A stretch of 64,000 nt of DNA from positions 1,550,001-1,614,000 of the forward strand of contig NZ_CP032695.1 in the NCBI RefSeq assembly GCF_003627755.1, in the 5' to 3' direction. Position 1 is the first letter of the stretch. Each line of letters opens with the position of its first letter. Source of the stretch: Rhizobium jaguaris. GTDB lineage: Bacteria; Pseudomonadota; Alphaproteobacteria; Rhizobiales; Rhizobiaceae. Positions 42,534-51,325 of this stretch are shown here, in pieces. The notes beneath the pieces were generated by a model, which saw nothing but the letters and a program-made list of their open reading frames with translations, was not told the origin of the DNA and ran no database searches. The position numbers were made by a program, and so were the translations under genes.

Positions 42534-43853
42534 CTACCCGATTGGCGATTGTTCAGCGGTTTCGGGATAATCATCTTCTAAGGAGGCCGAAGCCGTCCGG
42601 TCGCTCGTGCGCTCCAGAATGCGACCATAGAGAGCGATCAGCGCATCCCGCCAGGAGGCTGGTGTGTGAGCGAGACCGCTTGAACGGCGCATGCAATTGA
42701 CGCTCATCAGGCGGATCAGCATGTTGTCGCCCGCAAGCCGGCGCATCGCGGCAGCAAGCGATTCCACCTTGCCGCTCTGGAAGGTCACTCCGCAGCCAAG
42801 CTCGGCAATCTCGTGGCTGAGAAGTGCTGCGTCGGGGAGGATCACTGGAATGCCGCTGGTCACCGCCTCCAGGGCCGCCAATCCGAAAGGCTCCGGCACA
42901 CGCGACGACACGACGAGCGCGCGGGCGCTGCTGATTATGCCTCGCATCTCCTCCTTGGATTTCCAGCCATGGATCACGACCTCGGGGTAGTTGCGCTCCA
43001 GCAGCGCGCGGCCGGCGCCATCGCCAATGACATGGAGATCTATGCCGGCAAGCCGCGCCGCCATGGCAGCATCTTCAAACCCTTTTTCGGGCTCGAGCCG
43101 TCCGACGAAGAAGAAATTGTGCTTGTTCCATGGCGCCATGGGTTGCTTCAGGAAGGGTTCAACCGGATTGCGGATGATCTCGATATTGTCTGTTTCTATA
43201 CCGCTACGGTCGAAATAATCGCGCATGCGCTGATGCACGATGACAATATTGGCGGGCGTTTGGCGGGTCGGGTAAAAGTGCTCGCGCAGCAGATGCCGCG
43301 CCGATCGCCAGACCTTTTCGTGGTAGCCGCGCTTGTCGCATTGCGTCATCAGGCATTGCATCGACATCGGCGTGAGATGGCAGACATCGTTCTTGCGATA
43401 ATTCGCGAAGCCGCCGTTCGGGCAGGATAGGAAATAGTCGTGGGCATGTAGGACGACCCGTTCGCGTACCGGCCACAGCGCCCGAAAGATCGACGGCGAT
43501 AGAATCTTCGACCAGCCATGCACATGGTAGATCGTAGCTGGCGTGTCCCCGCGGGCGATGAGATCCTGCAGGGCGGTGTAGGCGCTCCTGCTGTAAAGCC
43601 CGCCGGCTAGCGCACTCATGCGCCCCTGCTGCGTTAGGGGCTGACCATTAAGATTGATGGTATCGGGCGCCGGCGGATCGCCGCCGGCGGCATCGCCGGC
43701 AAAATAAGCGACCGGAATTCCGGCGCGTTGCAACAGATCGGCAGAAAGGATCGCCAGATTCGACGCTCCGCCGACCTTGACGGAGCGGTCGTTGATGATG
43801 ACGACCCGATCGGGACGGGATGGGGTCACAGAACTACTCCATCGCTTCGACAT
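42534..43853 (-). CDS. Glycosyltransferase family 4
   Basis: A 439-residue GT4 enzyme with two Rossmann-like halves. N-terminal: VVIINDRSVKVGGASNLAILSADLL. C-terminal: HNFFFVGRLEPEKGFEDA and the E-x7-E motif EPFGLAALEAVTSGIPVIL. It should add one sugar of the second EPS repeat unit from a nucleotide sugar in the cytoplasm. It overlaps the end of the copolymerase-GT2 gene by about 20 bp. The start at 43853 has no clear ribosome site; a TTG at 43865 is possible. Confidence 0.83.
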   Translation of the reverse strand: MSKRWSSSVTPSRPDRVVIINDRSVKVGGASNLAILSADLLQRAGIPVAYFAGDAAGGDPPAPDTINLNGQPLTQQGRMSALAGGLYSRSAYTALQDLIARGDTPATIYHVHGWSKILSPSIFRALWPVRERVVLHAHDYFLSCPNGGFANYRKNDVCHLTPMSMQCLMTQCDKRGYHEKVWRSARHLLREHFYPTRQTPANIVIVHQRMRDYFDRSGIETDNIEIIRNPVEPFLKQPMAPWNKHNFFFVGRLEPEKGFEDAAMAARLAGIDLHVIGDGAGRALLERNYPEVVIHGWKSKEEMRGIISSARALVVSSRVPEPFGLAALEAVTSGIPVILPDAALLSHEIAELGCGVTFQSGKVESLAAAMRRLAGDNMLIRLMSVNCMRRSSGLAHTPASWRDALIALYGRILERTSDRTASASLEDDYPETAEQSPIG

Positions 43854-46800
43854 TTTGCGGAGCAAGCTTGCCTTTCAGCAAATCGAGCAAGGCCATTGCA
43901 TTGCCCTTCAGGCGTCCCTTGCGATCGACCCAAGGCTCAGGCCGCCAGGCCTTGACGAAGTTGGCAATGAGGTTGCGGCCGATCTGGATCGATGCGTGGC
44001 GGGCGCTCATGGTGCGCTTGCGCATGAGATAGACCGGATTGGCGATCTGTGAATAGCCGAGCCTGACGCCGGGCGACCGGCCGACCTTGGTGCCGAGATG
44101 CACGCCTTCCAGTTGTTTGGCGCTGACCACCTGGCCATATCGGGCGACAAGCCGGCTGAAGTCGACATCCTCGAGCCAGCCATAGAAAGGCAGGTTCTCG
44201 TCGAAGCGCAGATTACCGGCTTTGATGATCGTCGTGCGGATAGCCATGTTGCAGCCATAGGCGTTGTAGACCGGCTGGAACTGCGCAACCGGCTCCGACC
44301 GCCGACGGCTCTTGGATTCGACCAGCCGCAATCCATCGCGGACGGAGATACCGGGGCCGGTGATCCCGTCGGCAAGCACCGTACCGGTGCACATGACGAT
44401 GTCGGGATGGAGTTGGAACAGTCGTTCGGTCTCCTCAAGATAGTTCGGCGTCATGAGGAAATCGTCATCGACGAAGAGGACGATGTCCGCATCCGGCGTA
44501 TTGTCGAGGATCCGGTTGCGCTGGCGGCAGAGTCCCCGTTCGGAGATCAGCACCCGTACCGGGAAATCGAGATCACGCAGGCAGCTCGGATCGATGTCTT
44601 CCGGCGAGGCGAGGCAGACGACGACCTCGTCGGGCTTGCGCGTCTGGCGAGCGATATGCGGGAGGATCGAGGACAGTATGTCCCGACGACCGGTGCTCGC
44701 GATGCCGACGACAAGTTTAAGCGGACGGCCCGACGGACGGCCCTCGAGCCGCCTGTCGGAAAAACGGGTTTCGCGAGCCTGCGGCTTGCGCCACCAGTGC
44801 CGGCGTTCGACATGCCGGCGCTTTTCGCTGCTGCGGTTGGCGATAATGCCAAGGATATTGATCGGCGTGGTACCGAAGCTTGCAAGCGCATCGGACAGCC
44901 GCTCCACCGTCATCTTCTTGGTATGCCCGACAACGACGACGATGCCTTCGAGATAGGAGCAGATGACGCGCGTATCGGCCGAATCCTCGAAAGCCGACAT
45001 GTCGACGATGACCACTTTATAACGCCGGCGCAGCAGATCGATCTCTGCCTTCAACGCCGGCAGATGGCCATAGCGCTGGAACGCGGCGACGGATTTCTCG
45101 GTCTCGTCGACGGTGACGACCGGAACGCCGCTGCCATAGGCCTGAGCCGACTGCCTGTCGGCTTCCGGATCATGTTCGATGGTTGCAATGGACAGACCAT
45201 TTTCATGCGCAACCGAATAGCGTCGCGGCACCTCGTTCATGCGCAGCACTTCCATGCCGAAATCCACTCCCGATTCCATCGCCACGCCGCTGAGGCGAGC
45301 ATTGAGGAAATCGGCATCAACCAGCACCACCGACGCGCCTTCGTTCTGATAGAGCTGAGCGAGATTTGTCGCGATCGTCGTCTTGCCTTCGCCCGTGCCG
45401 ACCGAAGTGATGCCGATCACCATGGGTGCATTCGCAGGGAAGGCGGAGTCGACCGAGTGCTTTACCCTGCGCAAGGCTTCGGAAAACTGCGAATAGGGCG
45501 TGTCGAGCACGGATCTGAGCGGCGACATGGTTCGTCGCCAGGAAGTGCTACTCGTCACGATATGACCGGGCACGAAGGCCGGGCTGGCATAAACGGGCAC
45601 ATGGCCGAGCGAGGTGATGCCGAGCTCGCGTCGCAGCTTTTCGCTGGAGCTGACGCGCCGATCCATTCCGTCGCGCATGAGCGCTACCCCGAGCCCTGCG
45701 GCAAGGCCGAGCATGGCGGAGAAGGGGATGACGATCGAAGATTTCGGCCAGGTCTTCGCCAAGGGCACGGCTGCGGCCGTGACGATACGGGCATTGCCGA
45801 GCGGGAAGGATTCCTTCTGCAGTGCGCCGATCAGCTGCTGCAGGATGCTTTCATACATGCGGCGATAGGTGGTTGCACGGCTCTCCATTTCGGAGAGTTC
45901 GACACGGGCCAGGTTCTTGTCCGTCCCGGTCTCCGTCAGCGCGGCCAGTTCGTCGTTGAGCAGTTGCTCGCGGGTCTGTGCCACTTCCAGATTGGAGCGA
46001 TAGACGGCCTGGATGCGGGCGTATTCCTTCTGCATTTCGCCCTTTAGCCGATCGATCTCATCCTGAGCGGCGGCAATTGCCGGATTGCCGGCATCGTAGC
46101 GGCTGGCCAAGTTGTTGAGCTTGGTTGTCGCCGCACCGAGATCTTCCTGCAGCTTCTGTACCCGCGGGTTGTTGATCATTTCGTCGACATCGCCCTCGAG
46201 CTTTTCGCCGGCCATCAGGCGGTTGAGCGTCGCAAGCTTGGCGGATTCGGCCGCCGTCTGTGCCCGAGCTGCCAGCGCCTGGCTACTGATCTCCGACAAT
46301 TGCTGCTGGTCGAGAGAGGAAGAGGTGCTGATCTCCATGATGCCGTTCTTGGCGCGAAACTCTTCGACGCTCATTGCGGCCTCTCGCGCCTGTCGCCCGA
46401 CTTCTATCAGTCGCGTCTCGAGCCATTTCGCGCCGCTCTGGGCTGCCGAGGCGCGCTCGGTGAGCCCTGTACGAATGTAGGCGGCGGCAATGGCGTTCGC
46501 GGCGAGCGCCGCCTTGCGGGGATCGACCGAACTGTAGCCGATTTCCAGAATGTAAGATTGGCCGACACGATTGACCGTTACATGGGAGAGGAACGAGGCC
46601 ATGGTGCGGCGCATCAGATCGTCTTCGGTCGGCGCAACCTTGACGGGTTCATCGGAGGAATGCTTGAAATAAGAGATGAGACCATGCAGCTGGTCGCGCA
46701 GGGCCGATTGCCATGACATACCGCCCACGATCTCAGGGTCCTCGCTGAGATTGAGCTTCTCGATCACTGCGCGGGCGATCGCCTCGGATTTGACGATTTC

Positions 46801-47100
46801 AACCTGGCTGGCAATCTCGGCAGCTTCGATGATGACCGTGCCGGTGAAGGCGTCCTGGGATGCAATGCGACCCTGTTCCGGGTCCATCACAAGCCGCGTC
46901 GTCGCCGTATAGATCGGCTGAGTGGTCTGTACATAGAACCCGCCAATGCCGAGCCCGAGCGCTGTAGCGACGATGAAGACCAGCATATGACGATGCAGGA
47001 AACGCCAAATATCGCGAAAGGAAATATATTCGCTTCCATTTGGCCGCTTGGCCTCGGACTGAGCACCGGGTACGCTTTTACCAATCTCGTGAACTGCCAT
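43834..47100 (-). CDS. Wzc/ExoP-like chain-length protein fused to a GT2 glycosyltransferase
   Basis: A 1088-residue fusion. Part one is a polysaccharide copolymerase: Wzz domain with helix 1 at about 39-55, a long periplasmic coiled coil, and helix 2 at about 458-478. Part two is a BY-kinase-like cytoplasmic domain: Walker A SVGTGEGKTT (about 565), Walker A' VVLVDAD (about 593), Walker B KVVIVDMS (about 697). No Tyr-rich tail follows. Instead residues about 795-1088 form a family 2 glycosyltransferase (LKLVVGIASTGRRDILSSIL, FVDDDFLMTPNYLEETERLF, YGWLEDVDFSRLVARYG). ExoP of S. meliloti stops before this. ATG 47100 lies 40 bp after the exporter stop; the frame is open further up but that part is a shadow. 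Confidence 0.88.
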   Translation of the reverse strand: MAVHEIGKSVPGAQSEAKRPNGSEYISFRDIWRFLHRHMLVFIVATALGLGIGGFYVQTTQPIYTATTRLVMDPEQGRIASQDAFTGTVIIEAAEIASQVEIVKSEAIARAVIEKLNLSEDPEIVGGMSWQSALRDQLHGLISYFKHSSDEPVKVAPTEDDLMRRTMASFLSHVTVNRVGQSYILEIGYSSVDPRKAALAANAIAAAYIRTGLTERASAAQSGAKWLETRLIEVGRQAREAAMSVEEFRAKNGIMEISTSSSLDQQQLSEISSQALAARAQTAAESAKLATLNRLMAGEKLEGDVDEMINNPRVQKLQEDLGAATTKLNNLASRYDAGNPAIAAAQDEIDRLKGEMQKEYARIQAVYRSNLEVAQTREQLLNDELAALTETGTDKNLARVELSEMESRATTYRRMYESILQQLIGALQKESFPLGNARIVTAAAVPLAKTWPKSSIVIPFSAMLGLAAGLGVALMRDGMDRRVSSSEKLRRELGITSLGHVPVYASPAFVPGHIVTSSTSWRRTMSPLRSVLDTPYSQFSEALRRVKHSVDSAFPANAPMVIGITSVGTGEGKTTIATNLAQLYQNEGASVVLVDADFLNARLSGVAMESGVDFGMEVLRMNEVPRRYSVAHENGLSIATIEHDPEADRQSAQAYGSGVPVVTVDETEKSVAAFQRYGHLPALKAEIDLLRRRYKVVIVDMSAFEDSADTRVICSYLEGIVVVVGHTKKMTVERLSDALASFGTTPINILGIIANRSSEKRRHVERRHWWRKPQARETRFSDRRLEGRPSGRPLKLVVGIASTGRRDILSSILPHIARQTRKPDEVVVCLASPEDIDPSCLRDLDFPVRVLISERGLCRQRNRILDNTPDADIVLFVDDDFLMTPNYLEETERLFQLHPDIVMCTGTVLADGITGPGISVRDGLRLVESKSRRRSEPVAQFQPVYNAYGCNMAIRTTIIKAGNLRFDENLPFYGWLEDVDFSRLVARYGQVVSAKQLEGVHLGTKVGRSPGVRLGYSQIANPVYLMRKRTMSARHASIQIGRNLIANFVKAWRPEPWVDRKGRLKGNAMALLDLLKGKLAPQNVEAME

Positions 47101-47140
47101 GATATTTCCGCCCGACCTTGCTTCGATGAAATCTTGAAAT

Positions 47141-48478
47141 CTATTGGGACTGTGTGGGATCGGCTGAGGACAGCATCGCGCTATCCAGGCTGTTGGAAAC
47201 GTTGTAGCGAACATCCAGTACATCACCCGGCTGCAGCTCTGCCGTTTCCGGCACCTCAGTGGCAGTGCCATTGTCGCCACCACGGGTGATCCAATATTCA
47301 AGCGGCTGAAGATCAATCGCCTTCATGCTCTCGGAGCGAGACACCGAAGCGCCGGCGATCTGCAGCAGCTGCAGCGTCGTGGTGCGTTTCAGCTTGGTGT
47401 CTTCGAATTCGGTTTCGGTCGCCTGCAATTGCTGTCCTACCTCAGTCTTGCGCTGCCCCTTGAGGTTCAGTGCATCGCGTTCGGTCTCGCTGAGTTTTTG
47501 CTTGGCCTGCATGGAGGCGACGACGAGATCGAGTTTGCCGCTCTGCATGTCGGCGACGACGCGCTCCAAGGAGGTCTTGCGCGACGTGGTGAGGATCTTC
47601 GTGTCGACCAGCTTGGAAATGTCCTGCAATTCGTCCTGGGCGATCTTCACCTGCTCGTCCTGGGATGCCATTTTCTCTTCAAGAATGTCGATCTCGTTGC
47701 GCAGCAAGGTTTCGAGTTCTGCGGCAGCTTGAAGCTGTTGGCGCATCGCTTCGGCCCTGGCATTGAACACATCGATTTCGCTGGTCATGATCTGCCTGAT
47801 GGCCGAGCCTTCGGGCGCCGCCTTGATTTCCGGCGGAAAATCGATGGTCGTCTGGTCATTCAATTCGGCCATCAAGCGGGCGCGCCGCGCGCTGAGCTGT
47901 TTCAATTGCAGCTCCATCCGGTTGATCTCGCCGGCATAGCTGATCTGTTGTGCGTCGTTGTATTCACCGGTCGGACTGGAACGGCGTTGGCGACCGCCAG
48001 CCATGGCGACAGCCTGTTTGACCGTTAGGCCCGGCCGGAATTCCAGTTCGCTGGGCTTCTCCACCTCACCGGAGACATAGAGCATCGGATATTTCACCAC
48101 TTCGACGGAGGCAGTGGGCGCGGTGGCGAGACCGGTAATCTGCTTCAGCCGGTCGCCGATCTGGGCGGAGACATCGCTGGTGGTTTTATCGGCGACCGAC
48201 ATCTCCCCGATCATAGGGACGGAGATCGTGCCGGATTGCGAGACGGTATATTCGCCGTTCAGCGCCGTCCATTCCTTATATTCGCCCGTCGAAGCGACCC
48301 ATTCGACGATCGCTACCTTCATCCGCGTCTGAGGTTTGATGTGGTAGTCTTGGCCCGGCGCGGCACTTGCCCTGTCGATAAAGGCGGTTCCAGAAAGTGC
48401 GAGCGTGAGAAACAGGCTGAGGATGGTGCCCGGCGTCTTCCGGCGGGCTCGTCTATGAGGAGCAGAAGCTGTCAACAT
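47141..48478 (-). CDS. Second ExoF-like polysaccharide export protein
   Basis: A 445-residue paralogue of ExoF (1281-2555). A signal peptide (TILSLFLTLALSGTAFIDRASA) precedes the poly_export domain (GEYTVSQSGTISVPMIGEM). A SLBB-like stretch (LYVSGEVEKPSELEFRPGLTV) and a long coiled coil (about 190-370) follow. It works with the Wzc-GT2 protein, whose gene follows after 40 bp, to export the second EPS. ATG 48478 gives a normal signal peptide; ATG 48547 would add 23 polar residues in front. Confidence 0.88.
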   Translation of the reverse strand: MLTASAPHRRARRKTPGTILSLFLTLALSGTAFIDRASAAPGQDYHIKPQTRMKVAIVEWVASTGEYKEWTALNGEYTVSQSGTISVPMIGEMSVADKTTSDVSAQIGDRLKQITGLATAPTASVEVVKYPMLYVSGEVEKPSELEFRPGLTVKQAVAMAGGRQRRSSPTGEYNDAQQISYAGEINRMELQLKQLSARRARLMAELNDQTTIDFPPEIKAAPEGSAIRQIMTSEIDVFNARAEAMRQQLQAAAELETLLRNEIDILEEKMASQDEQVKIAQDELQDISKLVDTKILTTSRKTSLERVVADMQSGKLDLVVASMQAKQKLSETERDALNLKGQRKTEVGQQLQATETEFEDTKLKRTTTLQLLQIAGASVSRSESMKAIDLQPLEYWITRGGDNGTATEVPETAELQPGDVLDVRYNVSNSLDSAMLSSADPTQSQ

Positions 48479-48793
48479 GAGGCGCGATCTCGTTTTCGTG
48501 TCAGTCGCGCCGTTGCAACCTGCTGCAGCGCTATGGACTGAGATCATCCCCTGAACGCATTTCGAGTAAATCCCCTGCCGTAGGGTTATGCCTAATCCCT
48601 TCTGAGGAAAGAACGGGCGGCGCGCAGCGTTGGAGTAACGGCGAATATATCATTGAGTTTAAACCTTTTTCGCCGCCTAGACCTTTTGGTCATGACCTTC
48701 AACCATTTGGATGCGATGGAGGACCGATGTGGGTTCTGTCGCATTGCTCGCCGGCCGCACAATGATGTCCCGATCAACGACGGAGGAAGCGGG
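48479..48793. promoter_or_regulatory. Divergent promoter region between exporter and GT4 genes
   Basis: No gene is seen. It should hold the promoters of the leftward EPS operon and of the rightward glycosyltransferase gene. Two dyads are visible: agggtta / taatccct around 48579-48598 (one bulge), and cggcgaa (48639-48645) with ttcgccg (48669-48675) around an AT-rich centre. Confidence 0.45.
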
Positions 48794-50026
48794 ATGCGGG
48801 TCGCGATCGTTCATTATTGGCTGGTGTCGATGCGGGGCGGCGAGAAGGTGATCGAGGCGCTCTGCGACATGTATCCGGACGCCGATATCTTCACGCTCGT
48901 CTATGATGAAAGCCGTGTTTCCGAAAAAATCAGGAAACACAAGGTCACGACATCGTTCCTGCAGCGCATCCCGGGCGCAATCAAGGGCTACCAATCGCTG
49001 CTGCCGCTTATGCCCTTCGCGCTGGAGAGCTTCGATCTCAGCGGTTACGACCTGATAATCTCCAGCGAATCAGGCCCGGCCAAGGGCATTATCCCATCGC
49101 CCCAGGCGACACATATCTGCTATTGCCACTCGCCGATGCGCTACCTCTGGGATCACTATCATTTCTATCGCTCCAATGCCGGTTTCGCCTCACGGTTGAT
49201 GTTGCCGGTGCTGGCGCCGCTGTTGCGGTCCTGGGACGTCAACACCAGCCTGCGCGTCGATCGCTTCATCGCCAATTCCCACCATGTCAGCGCCCGCATC
49301 GGCAAATATTACCGCCGCCCGGCGACCGTCCTCTATCCGCCGGTCTCGGTCGACGATTTCACCCCGGCTGCGGCAACCGAAGACTTCTACCTCTGCGCCG
49401 GCCAGCTCATTCCGTACAAACGGATCGACCTCGCCGTTCGGGCTTTTACAAAGATGAACCGCAACCTGGTCATTATCGGCGAAGGTAAGGAAATGGAGAG
49501 CCTCAAGCGTTTGGCCGGACCGACCGTCACCTTTCTCGGCCGTGCGCCATTCTCGGTGCTGAAAGAGAAACTGGCTCGCTGCCGCGCCCTGATTTTCCCC
49601 GGAGAAGAAGATTTCGGCATCGTTCCGGTCGAGGCCATGGCAAGCGGTCGGCCCGTTATCGCCTATGGCAGCGGCGGCGCGCTGGAAACTGTCGTTCCCA
49701 GTGTCAGCGGCATGTTGTTCGAGGAACAATCGATGGAGGCGCTGATCGACGCGGTGCATGACTTCGAAGACCATGAAGCTGCCTTCCGCCCAGACATTCT
49801 GCGTGCGCATGCGGCTCAATTCAGTCTCCGCAATTTCACGGAGGGCATGCAGGCGATCATCGATGAGGAACTGCTGGCACGCAAACCGGTCTCGCCGCGC
49901 AGCAACAACCGCAGCGCCGTCGCCATCCAACGCTTGTTCGAGGGACAGTTCCCTGCGCCCGCGACGGAAACGCCGCAACGTGTCGCTACTACCGAGCCAG
50001 TGACTGTGCACGCGCCGACCTTTTGA
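48794..50026 (+). CDS. Glycosyltransferase family 4, WbaZ-like
   Basis: A 410-residue GT4 enzyme similar to WbaZ-type mannosyltransferases. Features are the N-terminal MRVAIVHYWLVSMRGGEKVI, YCHSPMRYLWDHYHFYRS, FIANSHHVSARIGKYYRRPA and the E-x7-E motif EEDFGIVPVEAMASGRPVIAYG. The ribosome site ggagga lies 8 bases before ATG 48794, so the frame extension to 48653 is not used. It probably adds a sugar to the second EPS repeat unit. Confidence 0.87.
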   Translation: MRVAIVHYWLVSMRGGEKVIEALCDMYPDADIFTLVYDESRVSEKIRKHKVTTSFLQRIPGAIKGYQSLLPLMPFALESFDLSGYDLIISSESGPAKGIIPSPQATHICYCHSPMRYLWDHYHFYRSNAGFASRLMLPVLAPLLRSWDVNTSLRVDRFIANSHHVSARIGKYYRRPATVLYPPVSVDDFTPAAATEDFYLCAGQLIPYKRIDLAVRAFTKMNRNLVIIGEGKEMESLKRLAGPTVTFLGRAPFSVLKEKLARCRALIFPGEEDFGIVPVEAMASGRPVIAYGSGGALETVVPSVSGMLFEEQSMEALIDAVHDFEDHEAAFRPDILRAHAAQFSLRNFTEGMQAIIDEELLARKPVSPRSNNRSAVAIQRLFEGQFPAPATETPQRVATTEPVTVHAPTF

Positions 50027-50095
50027 ATTCATGTTCGGCCACTGGAAGATGTCATGCGAATGCATGATATTGTTCCGCAGCCACAGGAGGCTGAA

Positions 50096-50377
50096 ATGGG
50101 ATCGGATATATTGGTTCAGACCCGAATCGACGCGGAAATCAAAGAACGGGCAACAGCCGTTCTAGAGAATATGGGATTAACGGTATCGGATGCTGTCCGC
50201 ATTCTGCTGACCCGTACGGCGAACGAGGGCGCTCTGCCGCTCGAACTTGTGAGCAACAGCGCTATTCACGACGCGTGGTTCCGCGCGAAAGTTCTGCAGG
50301 CGCTCGAAGATGTCAGACCCGACATCGACGATGCCGACGAGGAGAGTCATTTTGCCCTAGGGCGAAGGCACGCTTGA
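50096..50377 (+). CDS. RelB/DinJ-type antitoxin, apparently without its toxin
   Basis: A 93-residue protein with the DinJ pattern: a ribbon-helix-helix N terminus (ILVQTRIDAEIKERATAVLE, MGLTVSDAVRILLTRTANEG) and an acidic C-terminal arm (LEDVRPDIDDADEESH). A perfect AGGAGG precedes ATG 50096, so ATG 50054 is rejected. DinJ normally pairs with the mRNA interferase YafQ directly downstream. The frame that follows (50379-50603) shows no RelE/YafQ features. The protein may be an orphan antitoxin or a plain DNA-binding regulator. Confidence 0.72.
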   Translation: MGSDILVQTRIDAEIKERATAVLENMGLTVSDAVRILLTRTANEGALPLELVSNSAIHDAWFRAKVLQALEDVRPDIDDADEESHFALGRRHA

Positions 50378-50497
50378 CGTGCCCGAACAACGAAGGCGGA
50401 TGCTTCGACGAGCAAATGCACTTTCCGGGATGCGCCAGCAACCGGAGCGGTGTATGGGATCGATAAGACCTTGCCGATCTCCCGAGATTTCCGCCCT

Positions 50498-51307
50498 ATG
50501 CGCCTCAGCAACATCGCCATGTACACCGGTCAGCCGCCGCTCGTTGCCGCGACAGACGTTCTTTGGGCCTATATGCGCGACCGGCTGCGAAAAGCGGGTA
50601 TAGCGGATGTCCCCGAGACATTGGAGAAGGACATCACGCATGACGAAGCCTGGATACGGCCTGGGCTTCTGTTGGCGCAGACTTGCGGCTTTCCCTATGT
50701 CAAACGCCTGCGAGGGAAGGTGCAGCTGGTAGCAACGCCAGTCTATGACCTGCCGGGCTGTGATGGCCCGTCGATGCGCAGCTTTGTCATCGTCCGCAAG
50801 GATTCGCCGGTAGAGGCGCTTGCGGATCTCCGTGGCCTGACCGCAGCCATCAACGATCCCAGCAGCAATTCCGGCACCAATCTTTTCCGAGCCGCGATCG
50901 CGCCGCTTGCTGAAAACGGACGCTTCTTCGGCTGCGTCATCGAAACCGGCGGGCATCTGCGCAGCATCGATGCGGTGGCCGCCGGAAAAGCCGATGTCGC
51001 CGCCATCGACTGCATCACTTTCGGCAACGCCAAACGCTTCGATCCTGATCGTGTCGCCGATGTCCGCATTCTGACAGAAACAGTTGCGGGACCTGGCTTG
51101 CCGTTCATCACCGGTTCGGAAACCTCGGCGGGGGATTTGACGTTGCTGCGTCAAATTCTCGCTGACATCGCAACCGAACCCACGCTTGCGGATGCTCGTG
51201 ACGTCTTATCGCTGCGCCGTTTCGAGGTTCTCGGCGATGCCGATTATGAACCGCTGGCTGAGCTCGAGCGGCGGGCGATTGCGTTGGGTTATCCCGTCAT
51301 CGCCTGA
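50498..51307 (+). CDS. PhnD-like phosphate/phosphonate binding family protein
   Basis: A 269-residue protein of the PhnD-type binding family, with LVAATDVLWAYMRDRLRKAG near the start and then FVIVRKDSPVEALADLRGLTAAINDPSSNSGTNLF, SIDAVAAGKADVAAIDCITF and LPFITG. It has no signal peptide, unlike true transport receptors, and no transporter genes are near. It may act in the cytoplasm, or the real N terminus may be missing. GTG 50450 is an alternative start with ggag nearby. The function is not known. Confidence 0.65.
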   Translation: MRLSNIAMYTGQPPLVAATDVLWAYMRDRLRKAGIADVPETLEKDITHDEAWIRPGLLLAQTCGFPYVKRLRGKVQLVATPVYDLPGCDGPSMRSFVIVRKDSPVEALADLRGLTAAINDPSSNSGTNLFRAAIAPLAENGRFFGCVIETGGHLRSIDAVAAGKADVAAIDCITFGNAKRFDPDRVADVRILTETVAGPGLPFITGSETSAGDLTLLRQILADIATEPTLADARDVLSLRRFEVLGDADYEPLAELERRAIALGYPVIA

Positions 51308-51325
51308 GCCCCGCTCTTCAGCCGC

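Noticed and set aside
47101..47316. Upstream extension of the Wzc-GT2 frame
   Set aside because: It would overlap the end of the exporter gene, and the protein begins properly at MAVHEIGKS (47100).
50379..50603. Possible toxin gene directly after the DinJ-type antitoxin
   Set aside because: The translation is Arg/Cys/Pro-rich and shows no RelE/YafQ features. It is a shadow of the PhnD-like gene.
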